From: Rhodocyclaceae bacterium
GTDB taxonomy: Bacteria > Pseudomonadota > Gammaproteobacteria > Burkholderiales > Rhodocyclaceae
Length of the DNA stretch: 64,000 nt
Assembly (NCBI GenBank): GCA_023230455.1
Contig: JALNXH010000011.1
Span: 41,703 to 105,702, forward strand
Direction: 5' to 3'
In this document: piece by piece, positions 9,859 to 22,176 of the stretch
Layout of the letters: each line of letters begins with the position of its first letter
How positions within the stretch are numbered: the first letter of the stretch is position 1
The notes under the pieces: generated by a model
Database searches by the model: none
Seen by the model: only the letters and a program-made list of their open reading frames with translations
What the model was told of the DNA's origin: nothing
Program-made: the position numbers and the translations under genes

Positions 9859-11007
9859 ATGGAACGGATCGCGGGAATCAATCCTGACAGGTTTTTATGG
9901 TGCTGCGCCGATAGAGGTGTCAGTGTGGAGGAGTGTGCCTCCATTACGGGCATCGCCATGGCGAACTTTGAAAAGCTGCTCTCCAGCGAGCCCAGCCTCA
10001 CGTTCAACCAACTGAAAAAAGTTGCCGAGTACTTTGGGCGAGGGGTGTTGTTTTTCCTAGAGCAAACGCCGGTCAACGACGCTGCCATTCACTCCCCGCA
10101 GTTCCGCACCTTAGCGAATCAGAAACCAGAGCTTTCCGACCGAATCAAGGCGCTTATTGAGCGCGTCGAGCATCAGCGGACTGTGTACTTGGCGCTTCGC
10201 GAAGAAGTTGATGATGGCAACTACGCACACTTTGCCCCTCCCCAACTTGATGGACTAAGCCCGAAGCAGGCCGCAGCTGCTACAAGGGCTTGGCTTGGTC
10301 TGGGCGCGATCAACGACTTCGAAAGTTACCGCCGGGCGATTGAGGCTCGTGGCCTACTGGTTTTCAGGAGTAATGGCTACAACGGGAAATGGCAGATCGC
10401 GAAGGAAAGCCCGATCCTCGGCTTCTCGATTTATGACCTGGAATGTCCGGTCATCGTCGTCAAGAAGCAGGCGGCTGATGCTCAGCAGGTTTTTACCCTG
10501 ATGCACGAACTGGGGCATTTGCTTCTACATCGCAGTAGTTCCATTGACGATGATGAGGACATGCATGCACGAGGCGGCAGGGAACAAGAGGCAAATGCCT
10601 TTGCCGGTCACCTACTGGTTCCGGACGACTTCTTGCCCGCCATCTCCGACATTGAACGCCCTAATGAAGTCGCTCTCTATGACCACTGGCTTGCCGAGCA
10701 TCGGAGTAACTGGGGTGTCAGCAGCGAGGTGTTGCTTCGCCGTTTAATGGATACTCGTCGGCTGTCCCGTGACCTCTACGCTGCCTATCGTCAGTGGCGG
10801 AACGCCAGCCGCGTTGGGGACGATGAGGGTGGAAGTCGTGCCTACCGGCATCGAGAGCCGAAGCATATTTTCGGTGATTTGTACGTTCGTACCGTGCTGG
10901 GGGCCTTGAGCGGAAAGAGGATCACCCTCAGTAAGGCATGCAGCTACTTGGACAACTTGAAGGTTAAGGACGTCCACCTGCTGGAACGGCACTATGCAGG
11001 TGTTTGA
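9859..11007 (+). CDS. ImmA/IrrE-family metallopeptidase with HTH-like N-terminus
   Basis: This 382-aa protein combines an N-terminal Xre-like helical region (about 10-75) with an ImmA/IrrE zinc-peptidase domain. The catalytic HELGH motif is at 216-220, with a downstream EQEANAFAG segment (around 245-253) supplying the third zinc ligand. Family members cleave repressors or antitoxins or act as antitoxins for a neighbour toxin. The next gene, a DUF4411 PIN-like protein, overlaps its end by 14 bp, a recurrent ImmA/IrrE-DUF4411 pairing. An in-frame ATG at 9793 would add 22 residues; 9859 is chosen because homologous proteins begin close to this point. CATAAT at 9847-9852 just upstream could be a -10 element, which would favour a still later start. 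Confidence 0.82.
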   Translation: MERIAGINPDRFLWCCADRGVSVEECASITGIAMANFEKLLSSEPSLTFNQLKKVAEYFGRGVLFFLEQTPVNDAAIHSPQFRTLANQKPELSDRIKALIERVEHQRTVYLALREEVDDGNYAHFAPPQLDGLSPKQAAAATRAWLGLGAINDFESYRRAIEARGLLVFRSNGYNGKWQIAKESPILGFSIYDLECPVIVVKKQAADAQQVFTLMHELGHLLLHRSSSIDDDEDMHARGGREQEANAFAGHLLVPDDFLPAISDIERPNEVALYDHWLAEHRSNWGVSSEVLLRRLMDTRRLSRDLYAAYRQWRNASRVGDDEGGSRAYRHREPKHIFGDLYVRTVLGALSGKRITLSKACSYLDNLKVKDVHLLERHYAGV

Positions 11008-11473
11008 CGCATCGTCGATCATCTACGCTTGGGATAACTATCCGGTTCAGCAGTTTCCGGGCCTTTGGGATTGGATTGCCGATCGCATCAACGATTCGAC
11101 AATCATGATGCCGACTGTCGCCTTGGTTGAAGTGCATGACAACTCGCCCGACTGCTGGCACTGGCTACGTGACGCGAATCTGCAAACGCATGAGATCAGT
11201 AATGCCATCCTGCAAGAATCACTTCGGATCAAAGGCCAGATCGGTATCGTCGGTGATAGATACGGAGCTGGTGTCGGTGAAAACGATATCTTGATCATCG
11301 CGACTGCCTCAGTCCTTCGGAAAGAATTGGTTACGGACGAAGAGTGGCAGCCGAATCTGCCTCTGAACCCCCTAAAGTACAAGATTCCCGCGGTGTGCGC
11401 CTTGCCAGCGGTTCGGGTGGCCTGGATAGACTTTCTTGATTACATCAAGAGGACAGGGGCTGTCTTTCGCTGA
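10994..11473 (+). CDS. DUF4411 PIN-like protein (putative toxin)
   Basis: This 159-aa protein matches the DUF4411 pattern: an N-terminal FDASSII strand with acidic D5, a second acidic residue E46 in a VALVEV segment, and D98 in GENDILIIATA. These fit the spaced acidic residues of PIN-type RNases that bind Mg2+. It overlaps the ImmA/IrrE gene by 14 bp and is the last gene before the right att site. The pair behaves like a toxin-antitoxin or defence module in many islands, but direct RNase activity for this family is not something I can claim from sequence. Confidence 0.8.
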   Translation: MQVFDASSIIYAWDNYPVQQFPGLWDWIADRINDSTIMMPTVALVEVHDNSPDCWHWLRDANLQTHEISNAILQESLRIKGQIGIVGDRYGAGVGENDILIIATASVLRKELVTDEEWQPNLPLNPLKYKIPAVCALPAVRVAWIDFLDYIKRTGAVFR

Positions 11474-11481
11474 CCAACCTC

Positions 11482-11535
11482 TCCGGTCCCTTTCCGGTCT
11501 GGCGGTGGCATCTGGTCCATATTTGGTTCAGATTA
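11482..11535 (+). repeat. Arm-type repeats near the right island end
   Basis: Diverged copies of a TCTGGTCC-like word occur in two pairs: TCCGGTCCCTTTCCGGTCTGG (11482-11502) and TCTGGTCCATATTTGGTTCA (11511-11530). They mirror the 144-168 repeats by the left core. The whole 11474-11822 stretch has no gene: it holds these repeats, the right core, the 3' tRNA half, a terminator and the purT leader. Confidence 0.4.
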
Positions 11536-11611
11536 TCGGGTTGAAACACTCAACGAATAGCAAGTAACACTATGTTTTTACAGCAGTGTTTTCCGCGCCT
11601 CGGTCGCCGTT

Positions 11612-11658
11612 CAGCGAACTCATAATCCGTTGGTGCCGAGTTCGACTCTCGGGGGCCA
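11612..11658 (+). pseudogene. 3' half of the split CAT tRNA with putative attR core
   Basis: It starts with the 17-bp core (11612-11628), continues through the anticodon stem 3' strand (TCCGT) and a perfect T-arm (CCGAG-TTCGACT-CTCGG), and ends in GGGCCA, which only partly matches the 5' half acceptor GGCCTCT. No intact D-arm precedes it. Together with 9-51 it reconstructs most of one tRNA, supporting an integration event between the halves. Confidence 0.62.
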
Positions 11659-11672
11659 AACAAGACAAGACG

Positions 11673-11709
11673 AGGGGTTGCCTAGAAACAGGCAGCCCCT
11701 TTGTCTTTC
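11673..11709 (+). terminator. Intrinsic terminator after the tRNA 3' half
   Basis: AGGGGTTGCCT (11673-11683) pairs with AGGCAGCCCCT (11690-11700) with one T-G pair and a 6-nt loop, followed by a T-rich tract. It probably ended the original tRNA transcript and now marks the boundary between island and core. Confidence 0.75.
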
Positions 11710-11822
11710 TAAATAGCCTTAGTTACAGCACCTCCAGGAAAAAGCTTTATCGTCAAATATGGGGCCGACGCGGCATCTGTCCCAACGTTACAATCCGGCG
11801 CTTCGCAATCAGGAGCCATCCC

Positions 11823-13022
11823 ATGCGCCTCGGCACCCCGCTCTCCCCCTGCGCCACCCGCGTGATGCTGCTCGGCAGCGGCGAACTCGGCAAGGAAGTG
11901 GTGATTGCGCTACAGCGCCTCGGCTGTGAGGTGATTGCAGTGGATCGGTACGCCGATGCGCCTGCGATGCAGGTCGCTCATCGCAGCCATGTGCTGGCAA
12001 TGACCGATGCTGCCGCCCTGCGCCAATTGGTCGAACGGGAAAGGCCGCATTGGGTAATCCCGGAAATAGAGGCCATAGCCACTGACATGCTGGTGGAGAT
12101 CGAGGCCGAAGGGCTGGCCGAAGTCATTCCCACGGCACGCGCCGCGCAACTGACGATGAACCGAGAAGGCATTCGCCGGCTGGCGGCCGAGGAGCTCGGC
12201 CTACCGACTTCACCCTACCGCTTCGCAGACTCTCTGGCCGAGATGCAAGCCGCCATCGACGGCGGCATCGGCTACCCGTGCATGGTCAAACCGGTAATGT
12301 CCTCATCGGGCAAGGGCCAATCCCTGTTGCGCTCACCCGACGGCGTGCAACAAGCGTGGGATTACGCCCAGGCCGGCGGACGCGTTGGCGCAGGAAGAGT
12401 CATCGTCGAGGGTTTCGTCGATTTCGACTACGAAATCACCCAACTCACCGTGCGCGCGGTCGGAGCCTCCGGCACAGTGGAAACCTTTTTCTGCGACCCC
12501 ATCGGCCACGTTCAGGTGGACGGCGATTACGTCGAATCCTGGCAGCCGATGGTCATGTCAGCGGCAGCGCTGAAACGCTCGCGCGAAATTGCCCAAGCCA
12601 TCACCGACAATCTCGGCGGCCGCGGCATCTTCGGTGTCGAGCTGTTCGTCAAGGGCGACCAGATCTGGTTTTCCGAGGTCAGCCCGCGACCGCATGACAC
12701 GGGGCTGGTGACGTTGTGCACCCAGCGATTGTCCGAATTCGAGTTGCACGCCCGTGCCATCCTCGGCCTGCCGGTCGATACCGCTTTGCGGCGGCCCGGC
12801 GCATCGGCAGTAATCTACGGCGGCATCGAGGGAAAAGGCATCGCCTTCGAGGGCATAGAAACGGCGCTACAGGTTCCCGAATCCGATCTGCGCCTGTTCG
12901 GCAAACCCGAGAGCTATCGCAAACGCCGCATGGGCGTAGCCGTCGCCAATGCCGACACCACCGATGAAGCGCGGGTGCGGGCCAAGCAGGCGGCAGCGCG
13001 AGTCAGGCCGGTCAAGGCCTGA
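11823..13022 (+). CDS. purT: Formate-dependent phosphoribosylglycinamide formyltransferase PurT
   Basis: PurT makes formyl-GAR from GAR, formate and ATP, the folate-free third step of purine synthesis. The 399-aa protein is an ATP-grasp enzyme of usual length: a Rossmann-like N-terminal domain with GSGELGKE (residues 18-25), the ATP-grasp core with a VKPVMSSSGKGQS-type phosphate loop near 160, metal-binding EVSPRPHDTG near 285-294, and a small C-terminal domain. ATG 11823 has AGGAG 8 bases upstream; the open frame runs further back but lacks support. A TACAAT at 11789-11794 may be its -10 box. mutY follows after 5 bp. Formate released by PurU (28307-29167) could feed this step. Confidence 0.95.
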   Translation: MRLGTPLSPCATRVMLLGSGELGKEVVIALQRLGCEVIAVDRYADAPAMQVAHRSHVLAMTDAAALRQLVERERPHWVIPEIEAIATDMLVEIEAEGLAEVIPTARAAQLTMNREGIRRLAAEELGLPTSPYRFADSLAEMQAAIDGGIGYPCMVKPVMSSSGKGQSLLRSPDGVQQAWDYAQAGGRVGAGRVIVEGFVDFDYEITQLTVRAVGASGTVETFFCDPIGHVQVDGDYVESWQPMVMSAAALKRSREIAQAITDNLGGRGIFGVELFVKGDQIWFSEVSPRPHDTGLVTLCTQRLSEFELHARAILGLPVDTALRRPGASAVIYGGIEGKGIAFEGIETALQVPESDLRLFGKPESYRKRRMGVAVANADTTDEARVRAKQAAARVRPVKA

Positions 13023-13027
13023 GCGCA

Positions 13028-14062
13028 GTGGCCAAGGACATCGCCACACGGCTGTTGGCCTGGCACAAGCGCCATGGCCGGCACGATCTGCCCTGGCAGA
13101 ACACCACCGATCCTTACCGGGTCTGGCTGTCGGAAATCATGTTGCAGCAGACCCAGGTCGCAACGGTCATTCCCTACTACCAGCGCTTCCTCGAGCGCTT
13201 TCCCAACCTTGCCGCGCTCGCCGCAGCGCCGGTGGCCGAGGTGATGTCGTTATGGAGCGGACTCGGCTACTACGCGCGTGCGCGGAATCTGCATTGCTGT
13301 GCGCGCAAGATCGTCGAGCAGCATGGCGGCGCATTTCCCGACGATCCGGTCCTGATCGCCGCGCTGCCGGGCATCGGCCGCTCCACCGCCAATGCCATCG
13401 CCGCCTTCTGTTTTGACGCCCGCGTGCCAATTCTCGATGGCAATGTCAAACGCGTACTGGCGCGCTGCTTCGGCATCGAAGGCTTCCCCGGCGCCGCTAT
13501 TGTGGAAAAGCAGATGTGGGCGCTCGCCGAATCGCTGCTGCCGCTTCGCCATACCGCACTCTACATTCAAGCGCAGATGGATCTCGGCGCCACGCTATGC
13601 ACACGCAGCCGCCCGCGTTGCACGGACTGCCCGCTCGCCGAAATCTGCGTTGCCCGGCAGGAGGAGAGACAGACTTCGCTCCCGGCGCCGCGGCCGAAGA
13701 AAGCGCTACCGACGCGGGAGCGGATATTTCTGGTGCTGCTGGACGGGCCACGGGTGCTGCTGGAAAGACGTCCGCCGAGTGGAATCTGGGGTGGCTTACT
13801 ATCGCTGCCGGAACTGCCCGAGGGCGCCGAGGCCACTTCATTCGCACGCAGACTCGGCGTTGAGGCGGCGGCATGGGAAGAGTTGCCGGCACTGCGCCAC
13901 ACCTTCTCCCATTTTCATCTGGTGCTGCGTCCATTCAAAGCGCAGGCGACGCCTGTTTTACAAACGAGGGAAGGCAGTGGGCTGCATTGGGAAAATAAAT
14001 CGGCGCTGGCCGGCGCAGCCCTGCCGGCGCCGATACGGACGCTGCTTGCCATGGCCATGTGA
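13028..14062 (+). CDS. mutY: A/G-specific adenine glycosylase MutY
   Basis: MutY removes adenine mispaired with 8-oxoguanine. The 344-aa protein has the HhH-GPD glycosylase domain with the catalytic Glu in SEIMLQQTQV (near 37-46), the helix-hairpin-helix LPGIGRSTANAI (near 116-127) with the conserved Asp nearby (ILDGNVKRV), and a four-Cys 4Fe-4S loop (C-x6-C-x2-C-x5-C near 192-208). A C-terminal NUDIX-like domain (about 225-340) reads 8-oxoG. Start is GTG 13028, 5 bp after purT, so the two are probably co-transcribed. The gene converges on the minus-strand apbE group with only 10 bp between stops. Confidence 0.94.
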   Translation: MAKDIATRLLAWHKRHGRHDLPWQNTTDPYRVWLSEIMLQQTQVATVIPYYQRFLERFPNLAALAAAPVAEVMSLWSGLGYYARARNLHCCARKIVEQHGGAFPDDPVLIAALPGIGRSTANAIAAFCFDARVPILDGNVKRVLARCFGIEGFPGAAIVEKQMWALAESLLPLRHTALYIQAQMDLGATLCTRSRPRCTDCPLAEICVARQEERQTSLPAPRPKKALPTRERIFLVLLDGPRVLLERRPPSGIWGGLLSLPELPEGAEATSFARRLGVEAAAWEELPALRHTFSHFHLVLRPFKAQATPVLQTREGSGLHWENKSALAGAALPAPIRTLLAMAM

Positions 14063-14072
14063 GCGGCGCGAC

Positions 14073-14267
14073 TCAGTGTGCGAAGCGCACGGCGATCCAG
14101 GTCAATGCAACAACCGCTATGACAATAAATACCACCGCCAGCCGTTTCGCCCAGCGTCGATTTTTTTCGTCCAGACTTGCCTCCGCATCGACCAACGTAC
14201 GTATCCGGCGCAACGCAGCAATGCCGACCTGCCGTCGGACTACGCGCGCTATGTAGTCGTCGCTCAT
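14073..14267 (-). CDS. Small single-pass membrane protein downstream of apbE
   Basis: A 64-aa protein with a basic, helical N-terminal half and one hydrophobic segment near the C-terminus (about 43-61, RLAVVFIVIAVVALTWIAV). Its ATG overlaps the apbE stop (ATGA at 14264-14267), so it is likely translated by coupling as the last gene of the methyltransferase-gshA-apbE run. No family is recognised; the coupling hints at a role linked to ApbE or simply a small inner-membrane protein. No cysteine or metal motif is present. Confidence 0.65.
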   Translation of the reverse strand: MSDDYIARVVRRQVGIAALRRIRTLVDAEASLDEKNRRWAKRLAVVFIVIAVVALTWIAVRFAH

Positions 14268-15295
14268 GGCAACGCCTTCACCCGCAGATCGCTCATTTCG
14301 AACCTAAGGCGCGCCTTGAGTGCCGCCGTCACCTCGATCTGCCCCTGGCTATCGACCCGCAACACATGGGTCAATGCCAACTTGCTCGCCAGTCTGGGCC
14401 AGTCGGCACCGGCGATGAACAATGGCTTGCTGCCGGCATCGGAGCGCATGCCGGCGCGGGCACCTGGCGGGACCAGGATCGACACCGCCTGCGTGCCTTC
14501 CGCAGGGGCGCCGCTGCGCGGATCGATCAGGTGACAATAGCGCTTGCCTTCAAGCTCGAAATAACGCTGGTAATCACCGGAGGTGCCGATGGCCTCGCCA
14601 TCGCGCAGTTCGAGCGAGGCCATCGGCCCACCTTCGCGCGGATGCTGGATGCCGACGCGCCACGGTTTGCCTCCTTTGTTGCCGAGCGCCATGATGTTGC
14701 CGCCGATATTTATGATCGCGTTGCGAATGCCCTGCGCCTTGAGCATTTCTGCCGCCCGATCCAGCGCCACGCCCTTCAGATAACCGCCGAAGTCGAGCGC
14801 CAGAGCACGATTCCGGCTCGACGCCGTCTGGCCGTCGAGACTGAGGTCGGCAATGCTTGGATGCTGCACACGCAAGGCCTTGAGCCGCTCTGGATCGGGT
14901 AGCCGCGGAGCAAAGGTATCGTCGTGAAAACCCCATAGCGTGACCAGTCCGCCCACACCCGGGTCGAATAGATACTCGCCGGCCGCTGAGAACGCGGCCG
15001 ACTCGCGCAACAGGGTGGCCAGTTCGGCAGATATCGTTTGCGGACGGCCGGCGGCGATAGCGTCGTTAAGCGCGGTCAGCTCCGAAGGTTGCCAAGCATG
15101 ATAGGCACGGTGCAGGCGGTCGAACTCGCGCAGCACCGCATCGGCAGCGACATCGGCGCGCGCTTGCGGCTCGCCCCAGACCTGCACTTCCACCCGCGTA
15201 CCAAACACATAAGACTCGCGCTTGACCAGCGGCTCGCGGCCGCAGCCGACAAGCGCCAGGGCGAAGATAAGCAGGGCGAGTTTCTTAAGCGCCAT
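14264..15295 (-). CDS. apbE: FAD:protein FMN transferase ApbE (lipoprotein)
   Basis: ApbE attaches FMN covalently to Ser or Thr of target proteins in the periplasm. The 343-aa protein starts with a lipoprotein signal (hydrophobic 5-16, then VGC with lipid-bearing C18). It has the family's GGYLKGVALD-type segment, an NIGGNIMALG motif and a GTSGDYQRYFE-to-LIDPRSG run near the C-terminus that binds FAD and Mg2+. ATG 15295 is chosen over 15334 because it gives a clean lipobox; it overlaps the gshA end by 11 bp. The target flavoprotein (Nqr, Rnf or FMN-binding protein) is not in the window. Confidence 0.92.
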   Translation of the reverse strand: MALKKLALLIFALALVGCGREPLVKRESYVFGTRVEVQVWGEPQARADVAADAVLREFDRLHRAYHAWQPSELTALNDAIAAGRPQTISAELATLLRESAAFSAAGEYLFDPGVGGLVTLWGFHDDTFAPRLPDPERLKALRVQHPSIADLSLDGQTASSRNRALALDFGGYLKGVALDRAAEMLKAQGIRNAIINIGGNIMALGNKGGKPWRVGIQHPREGGPMASLELRDGEAIGTSGDYQRYFELEGKRYCHLIDPRSGAPAEGTQAVSILVPPGARAGMRSDAGSKPLFIAGADWPRLASKLALTHVLRVDSQGQIEVTAALKARLRFEMSDLRVKALP

Positions 15296-16580
15296 CGTCC
15301 GGCCGGCTGCGTTCCAGCTCCAGCGAAGCGGCAAGCAGGGCCAGTCGCGCCACTACCCCATAGGCATAGAAACGATTGGGGGCGGCGTCTGGATCGAGGC
15401 ACACGTCGGGCAGCGAACAACAGGTTTCAAAATCCAGGGGTTTGAAATGCATGCCCGGCGCGTTCAAATTTTCATCGACGCCGCGCTCGGTATTGACACG
15501 GTAAAACCCGCCGACGACATAGCGGTCGATCATGTAGACCACCGGCTCGGCGGTTCCTTCGTCCACCGTCTCGCAGGTTGGCACGCCCTCTTGAATCAGC
15601 ACTTCGCTGAACTGCATGCCCTCCTTGCCGACGGCCATCTTGTTGCGCTGGCGGCGATTGAGGCCGACGATCTCCCTGGCGTCATGCACCGTCATGATAC
15701 CCATGCCATAGGTGCCGGCGTCGGCTTTGACGATGACGAACGGCTTGCGGTCGATGCCATGCTCGCGGTAGGCGGCACGGATCTGCGCCAGCACCATGTC
15801 GACGTTGGAGGCAAGGCATTCGCCGCCGCTGCCGTCATGGAAGTTGACCTCGGTACACAAGCCGAAGGCCGGGTTGATCAGCCAGGGATCGATGCCCAGG
15901 TAGTCGGCAAAGGATTTTGCCACCTCCTGGTAGGCAGCAAAATGCCGCGATTTGCGCCGTGTCGCCCACCCCGCATGCAATGGCGGAATGACGAACTGTT
16001 CGTGCAGGTTGGTGAGTATTTCCGGAACGCCGGCGGAAAGGTCGTTGTTGAGCAGCACCGCGCAAGGATCGAAGTCCTTCAGGCCGAGACGGCGCCCGCC
16101 CTCGCCGATACGCTGTAGCGGCTCAAGCAGAAGCTTAGAGCCGTCCGGCAAGACCACGCTCAGCGGTTCGGCCAGGTCGGGGAGCAGCGAGCCGATGCGC
16201 ACGTTGAGCCCGGTCCGCCGCAGCATGCCGGCCAACCGGGCGACGTTGGTCAAGTAAAACTGGTTGCGCGTATGGTTTTCCGGTATCAGCAGCAGATCGC
16301 GCGCGTCGGGGCATATCTTGTCGATAGCCGACATCGCCGCCTGCACACAGAGCGGCAGGAAGACCGGGTTAAGGTTGTTGAAGCCGCCGGGGAAGAGATT
16401 GGTGTCTACCGGTGCCAGTTTGAAACCGGCGTTGCGTAGATCGACCGACGCATAAAACGGCGGCGTGTGCTCGTTCCACTGGCAGCGAAGCCAGCGCTCT
16501 ATCGATGTCGCGTTGTCGAGAAATTTTTTTTCCAGCTCAAGCAGTGGGCCGCTGAGCGCGGTAGTGAGGTGAGGAACCAT
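15285..16580 (-). CDS. gshA: Glutamate-cysteine ligase, proteobacterial (T. ferrooxidans-type) family
   Basis: Catalyses the first step of glutathione synthesis, joining Glu and Cys with ATP. The 431-aa protein belongs to the GshA family first named from Acidithiobacillus and common in betaproteobacteria, unrelated in length to E. coli GshA. Typical stretches are the N-terminal VDLRNAGFKLAPVDTNLFPGG (near 46-66), PENHTRN (near 100), a VKADAGTYGMGI ATP-binding loop (near 290-301) and MIDRYVVGGFYRVN (near 355-368). It starts 30 bp after the methyltransferase stop and overlaps apbE, so the three are probably one operon. gshB is not in the window. Confidence 0.93.
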   Translation of the reverse strand: MVPHLTTALSGPLLELEKKFLDNATSIERWLRCQWNEHTPPFYASVDLRNAGFKLAPVDTNLFPGGFNNLNPVFLPLCVQAAMSAIDKICPDARDLLLIPENHTRNQFYLTNVARLAGMLRRTGLNVRIGSLLPDLAEPLSVVLPDGSKLLLEPLQRIGEGGRRLGLKDFDPCAVLLNNDLSAGVPEILTNLHEQFVIPPLHAGWATRRKSRHFAAYQEVAKSFADYLGIDPWLINPAFGLCTEVNFHDGSGGECLASNVDMVLAQIRAAYREHGIDRKPFVIVKADAGTYGMGIMTVHDAREIVGLNRRQRNKMAVGKEGMQFSEVLIQEGVPTCETVDEGTAEPVVYMIDRYVVGGFYRVNTERGVDENLNAPGMHFKPLDFETCCSLPDVCLDPDAAPNRFYAYGVVARLALLAASLELERSRPDDGA

Positions 16581-16610
16581 GCAGAAAACCTCGGAAACGG
16601 AGCCCGGATG

Positions 16611-17765
16611 TTACACCAGCCCCCGAACGGAAAATTCGGCAAACGCTTCGGGTAGAACGGCGCAGTTCAGGCTCCGCTGGGTAAACAGAAAACGGCCGTC
16701 ACAGACGAAGCCGAGCTCGGCCCAATCGGTGTCGTTGAGAATCGCCGTCAGCCTATCCAGATCGGCGTCGCGGCGATGCGGGAACAGCGCCAGCACCGAG
16801 CCGTCATAGTTCAGGCAGGGACTGAGGAAGAAGGGGCGCGGATTGCGTGTCTTGTGATTGACGTAGATGCGCGGCGCATCCGCAATGTGGTGGCGGCGTC
16901 CCCAACGCCACCAGTTGTTTTCGTCGAATTTCGCCACGCGGCGTTGGAGCAGACGCTCCTTGAACTGTTCGAGATAAGGCAGCGGCTGGTCGAAGATCAT
17001 CCGCCGCAACTCTCCACTACGCGCAGTATGCGAGCAGACGAATTCCGCATTGCCGAATTGCGCATGAGTGAAGATATCGTCGGCACCCGACACCGCACCG
17101 ACCCTGACGGTGAACACACTGTCCAGCGGCACGCTGTAGATGCCACGCGTGAAGGCGATCAGCCCCCCCACCAGCATGGTCCGCCGGCCGTCCGTAGTGC
17201 GATGCGACCGATTGCCCTTCTCGTACCGCCAGATGGCGCAGTTGGGCAGCGCGCCGTCGAACAGTTTGGTGTCGCCCAGTTCAATGAAATCGGTGATCGT
17301 CCCCTGATCGAACAACCAGGTATTCAGCTGTGCTGCCCCGGTAGCCTTGAGAAAATCGCGCGGAGTGATAAATATCAGCTCGCCGCCTGGATTGAGGTGG
17401 CGCACGCATTTCTCTATGAAATGCAGATACAGGTTGGCATGGCCGTTGAGCAGCGGCGAGGTCAGACAGCGGCGCGTGTCCGCCAGAATGTCCCGCGCCT
17501 TGACGTAGGGCGGGTTGCCGATCACGGTATCGAAGCGCTCGGACTCGGGATAAGTGAAGAAATCCTGCACCAGCGCGCCAGCGGGTGCGTGGGCGGAGTC
17601 GAGCTCGATGCCCACCGCTCCGGACAAGCGTCCAAGAAAAGCGCCGTCGCCGCAGGCCGGCTCCAGTACCCGGCCTGCGTTGCGGCGCAAGGCCAGCATG
17701 CGTTCCACCACGGCGGGAGGCGTAAAAACTTGGCCGCGGTGGGCGACATCCAAGACTGGAGGCAT
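16611..17765 (-). CDS. N6-adenine-type DNA methyltransferase-like protein (orphan)
   Basis: A 384-aa SAM-dependent methyltransferase with FTPP (14-17), SAM motif EPACGDG (35-41) and catalytic NPPY (84-87), as in gamma-class N6-adenine DNA methylases (Eco57I/TaqI type). No restriction gene is next to it; it heads the gshA-apbE run instead, so it may be a house-keeping methylase or a substrate-altered relative. ATG 17765 is chosen because the frame upstream to 17927 runs over the divergent ybiT start and lacks conserved content. The C-terminal half (about 200-384) is a target-recognition-like region with aromatic-rich segments. DNA target unknown. Confidence 0.82.
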   Translation of the reverse strand: MPPVLDVAHRGQVFTPPAVVERMLALRRNAGRVLEPACGDGAFLGRLSGAVGIELDSAHAPAGALVQDFFTYPESERFDTVIGNPPYVKARDILADTRRCLTSPLLNGHANLYLHFIEKCVRHLNPGGELIFITPRDFLKATGAAQLNTWLFDQGTITDFIELGDTKLFDGALPNCAIWRYEKGNRSHRTTDGRRTMLVGGLIAFTRGIYSVPLDSVFTVRVGAVSGADDIFTHAQFGNAEFVCSHTARSGELRRMIFDQPLPYLEQFKERLLQRRVAKFDENNWWRWGRRHHIADAPRIYVNHKTRNPRPFFLSPCLNYDGSVLALFPHRRDADLDRLTAILNDTDWAELGFVCDGRFLFTQRSLNCAVLPEAFAEFSVRGLV

Positions 17766-17844
17766 GAGCGTTAGGCGGTAGAATTGCGAGTTTTCCGGCC
17801 TGCGCCGGAGCCCTCCAGAACGGGAGGCTATAGAGGAAAAGGCC

Positions 17845-19476
<1,632 letters not shown>

Positions 19477-19479
19477 ACC

Positions 19480-20192
19480 GTGGTCGCCTACGTTATATCG
19501 CCACCGGTAGCGCCGGCGTTACCGGTGCGAGGCAGCGCCGCGCTGTTCCCTGTGCGGCGAATTTTCTGCGTCGGCCGCAACTACGCCGCCCACGCGCGCG
19601 AACGCGGCGCCAGCGGCGAAAAGACAGCGGGCGGGCCGATGTATTTCACCAAGAGCGCCCACGCCCTGGCCCAGTCGGGCAGCATTCAGCCTTACCCGCC
19701 GGGCACGCACAACTACCACCACGAAATCGAATTGGTGGTGGCGCTCGGCAGCCCGGTCTTTCACGGCACGCTCGCAGCCGCTTCGGCGGCGATCTACGGT
19801 TGCGCCTGCGGCCTCGACATGACCCGACGCGACCTACAGGACGCCGCCAAGGCCAAGGGCCATCCCTGGGATCTGGGCAAAGACTGCGAAGGCGGCGCAG
19901 TGGTATCGGAGATCGTCCCGATAGCCCTTGCGGCACTGCCAACGCAGGGTGAAATCAGCCTGCGCGTCAACGGCGAGGTACGCCAGCAGGGCGATCTGGC
20001 CGACATGATGTGGAGCGTCCCCGAAATCGTCGCCAACCTTTCGCGCTACTACCATTTGCAGGCGGGCGACCTGATCTTCACCGGAACCCCCGAGGGGGTC
20101 GGCCCGGTGAAGATCGGCGACCGGCTGGAAGGCCGCATTGCCGGCGTCGGTACCATCGAGCTCGACATCGGCCCCGCCGAGCAGAGCGAAGC

Positions 20193-20196
<4 letters not shown>
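19480..20196 (+). CDS. Fumarylacetoacetate hydrolase (FAH) family protein
   Basis: A 238-aa single-domain FAH-family enzyme; relatives hydrolyse fumarylpyruvate or acylpyruvates or decarboxylate oxaloacetate. Visible are FCVGRNYAAHARE (near 29-41), the metal-binding HHEIELVVALG (near 85-95; Glu ligands), the GLDMTRRDLQ helix and a closing FTGTPEGVGPVKIGD (near 201-215). Start GTG lies 3 bp after the ybiT stop, and the stop overlaps the yheS ATG (ATGA), so the three are one transcription unit. The substrate cannot be told; fumarylpyruvate hydrolase or YcgM-like acylpyruvase are both possible. Confidence 0.9.
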
Positions 20197-22100
<1,904 letters not shown>

Positions 22101-22176
22101 ACCCGGACGCGATTCGAGCAGCGGCCCCAAAGCCGCCATTCTCCAAGCCAACATTGCAGATCTTACGTTTCTCCCC

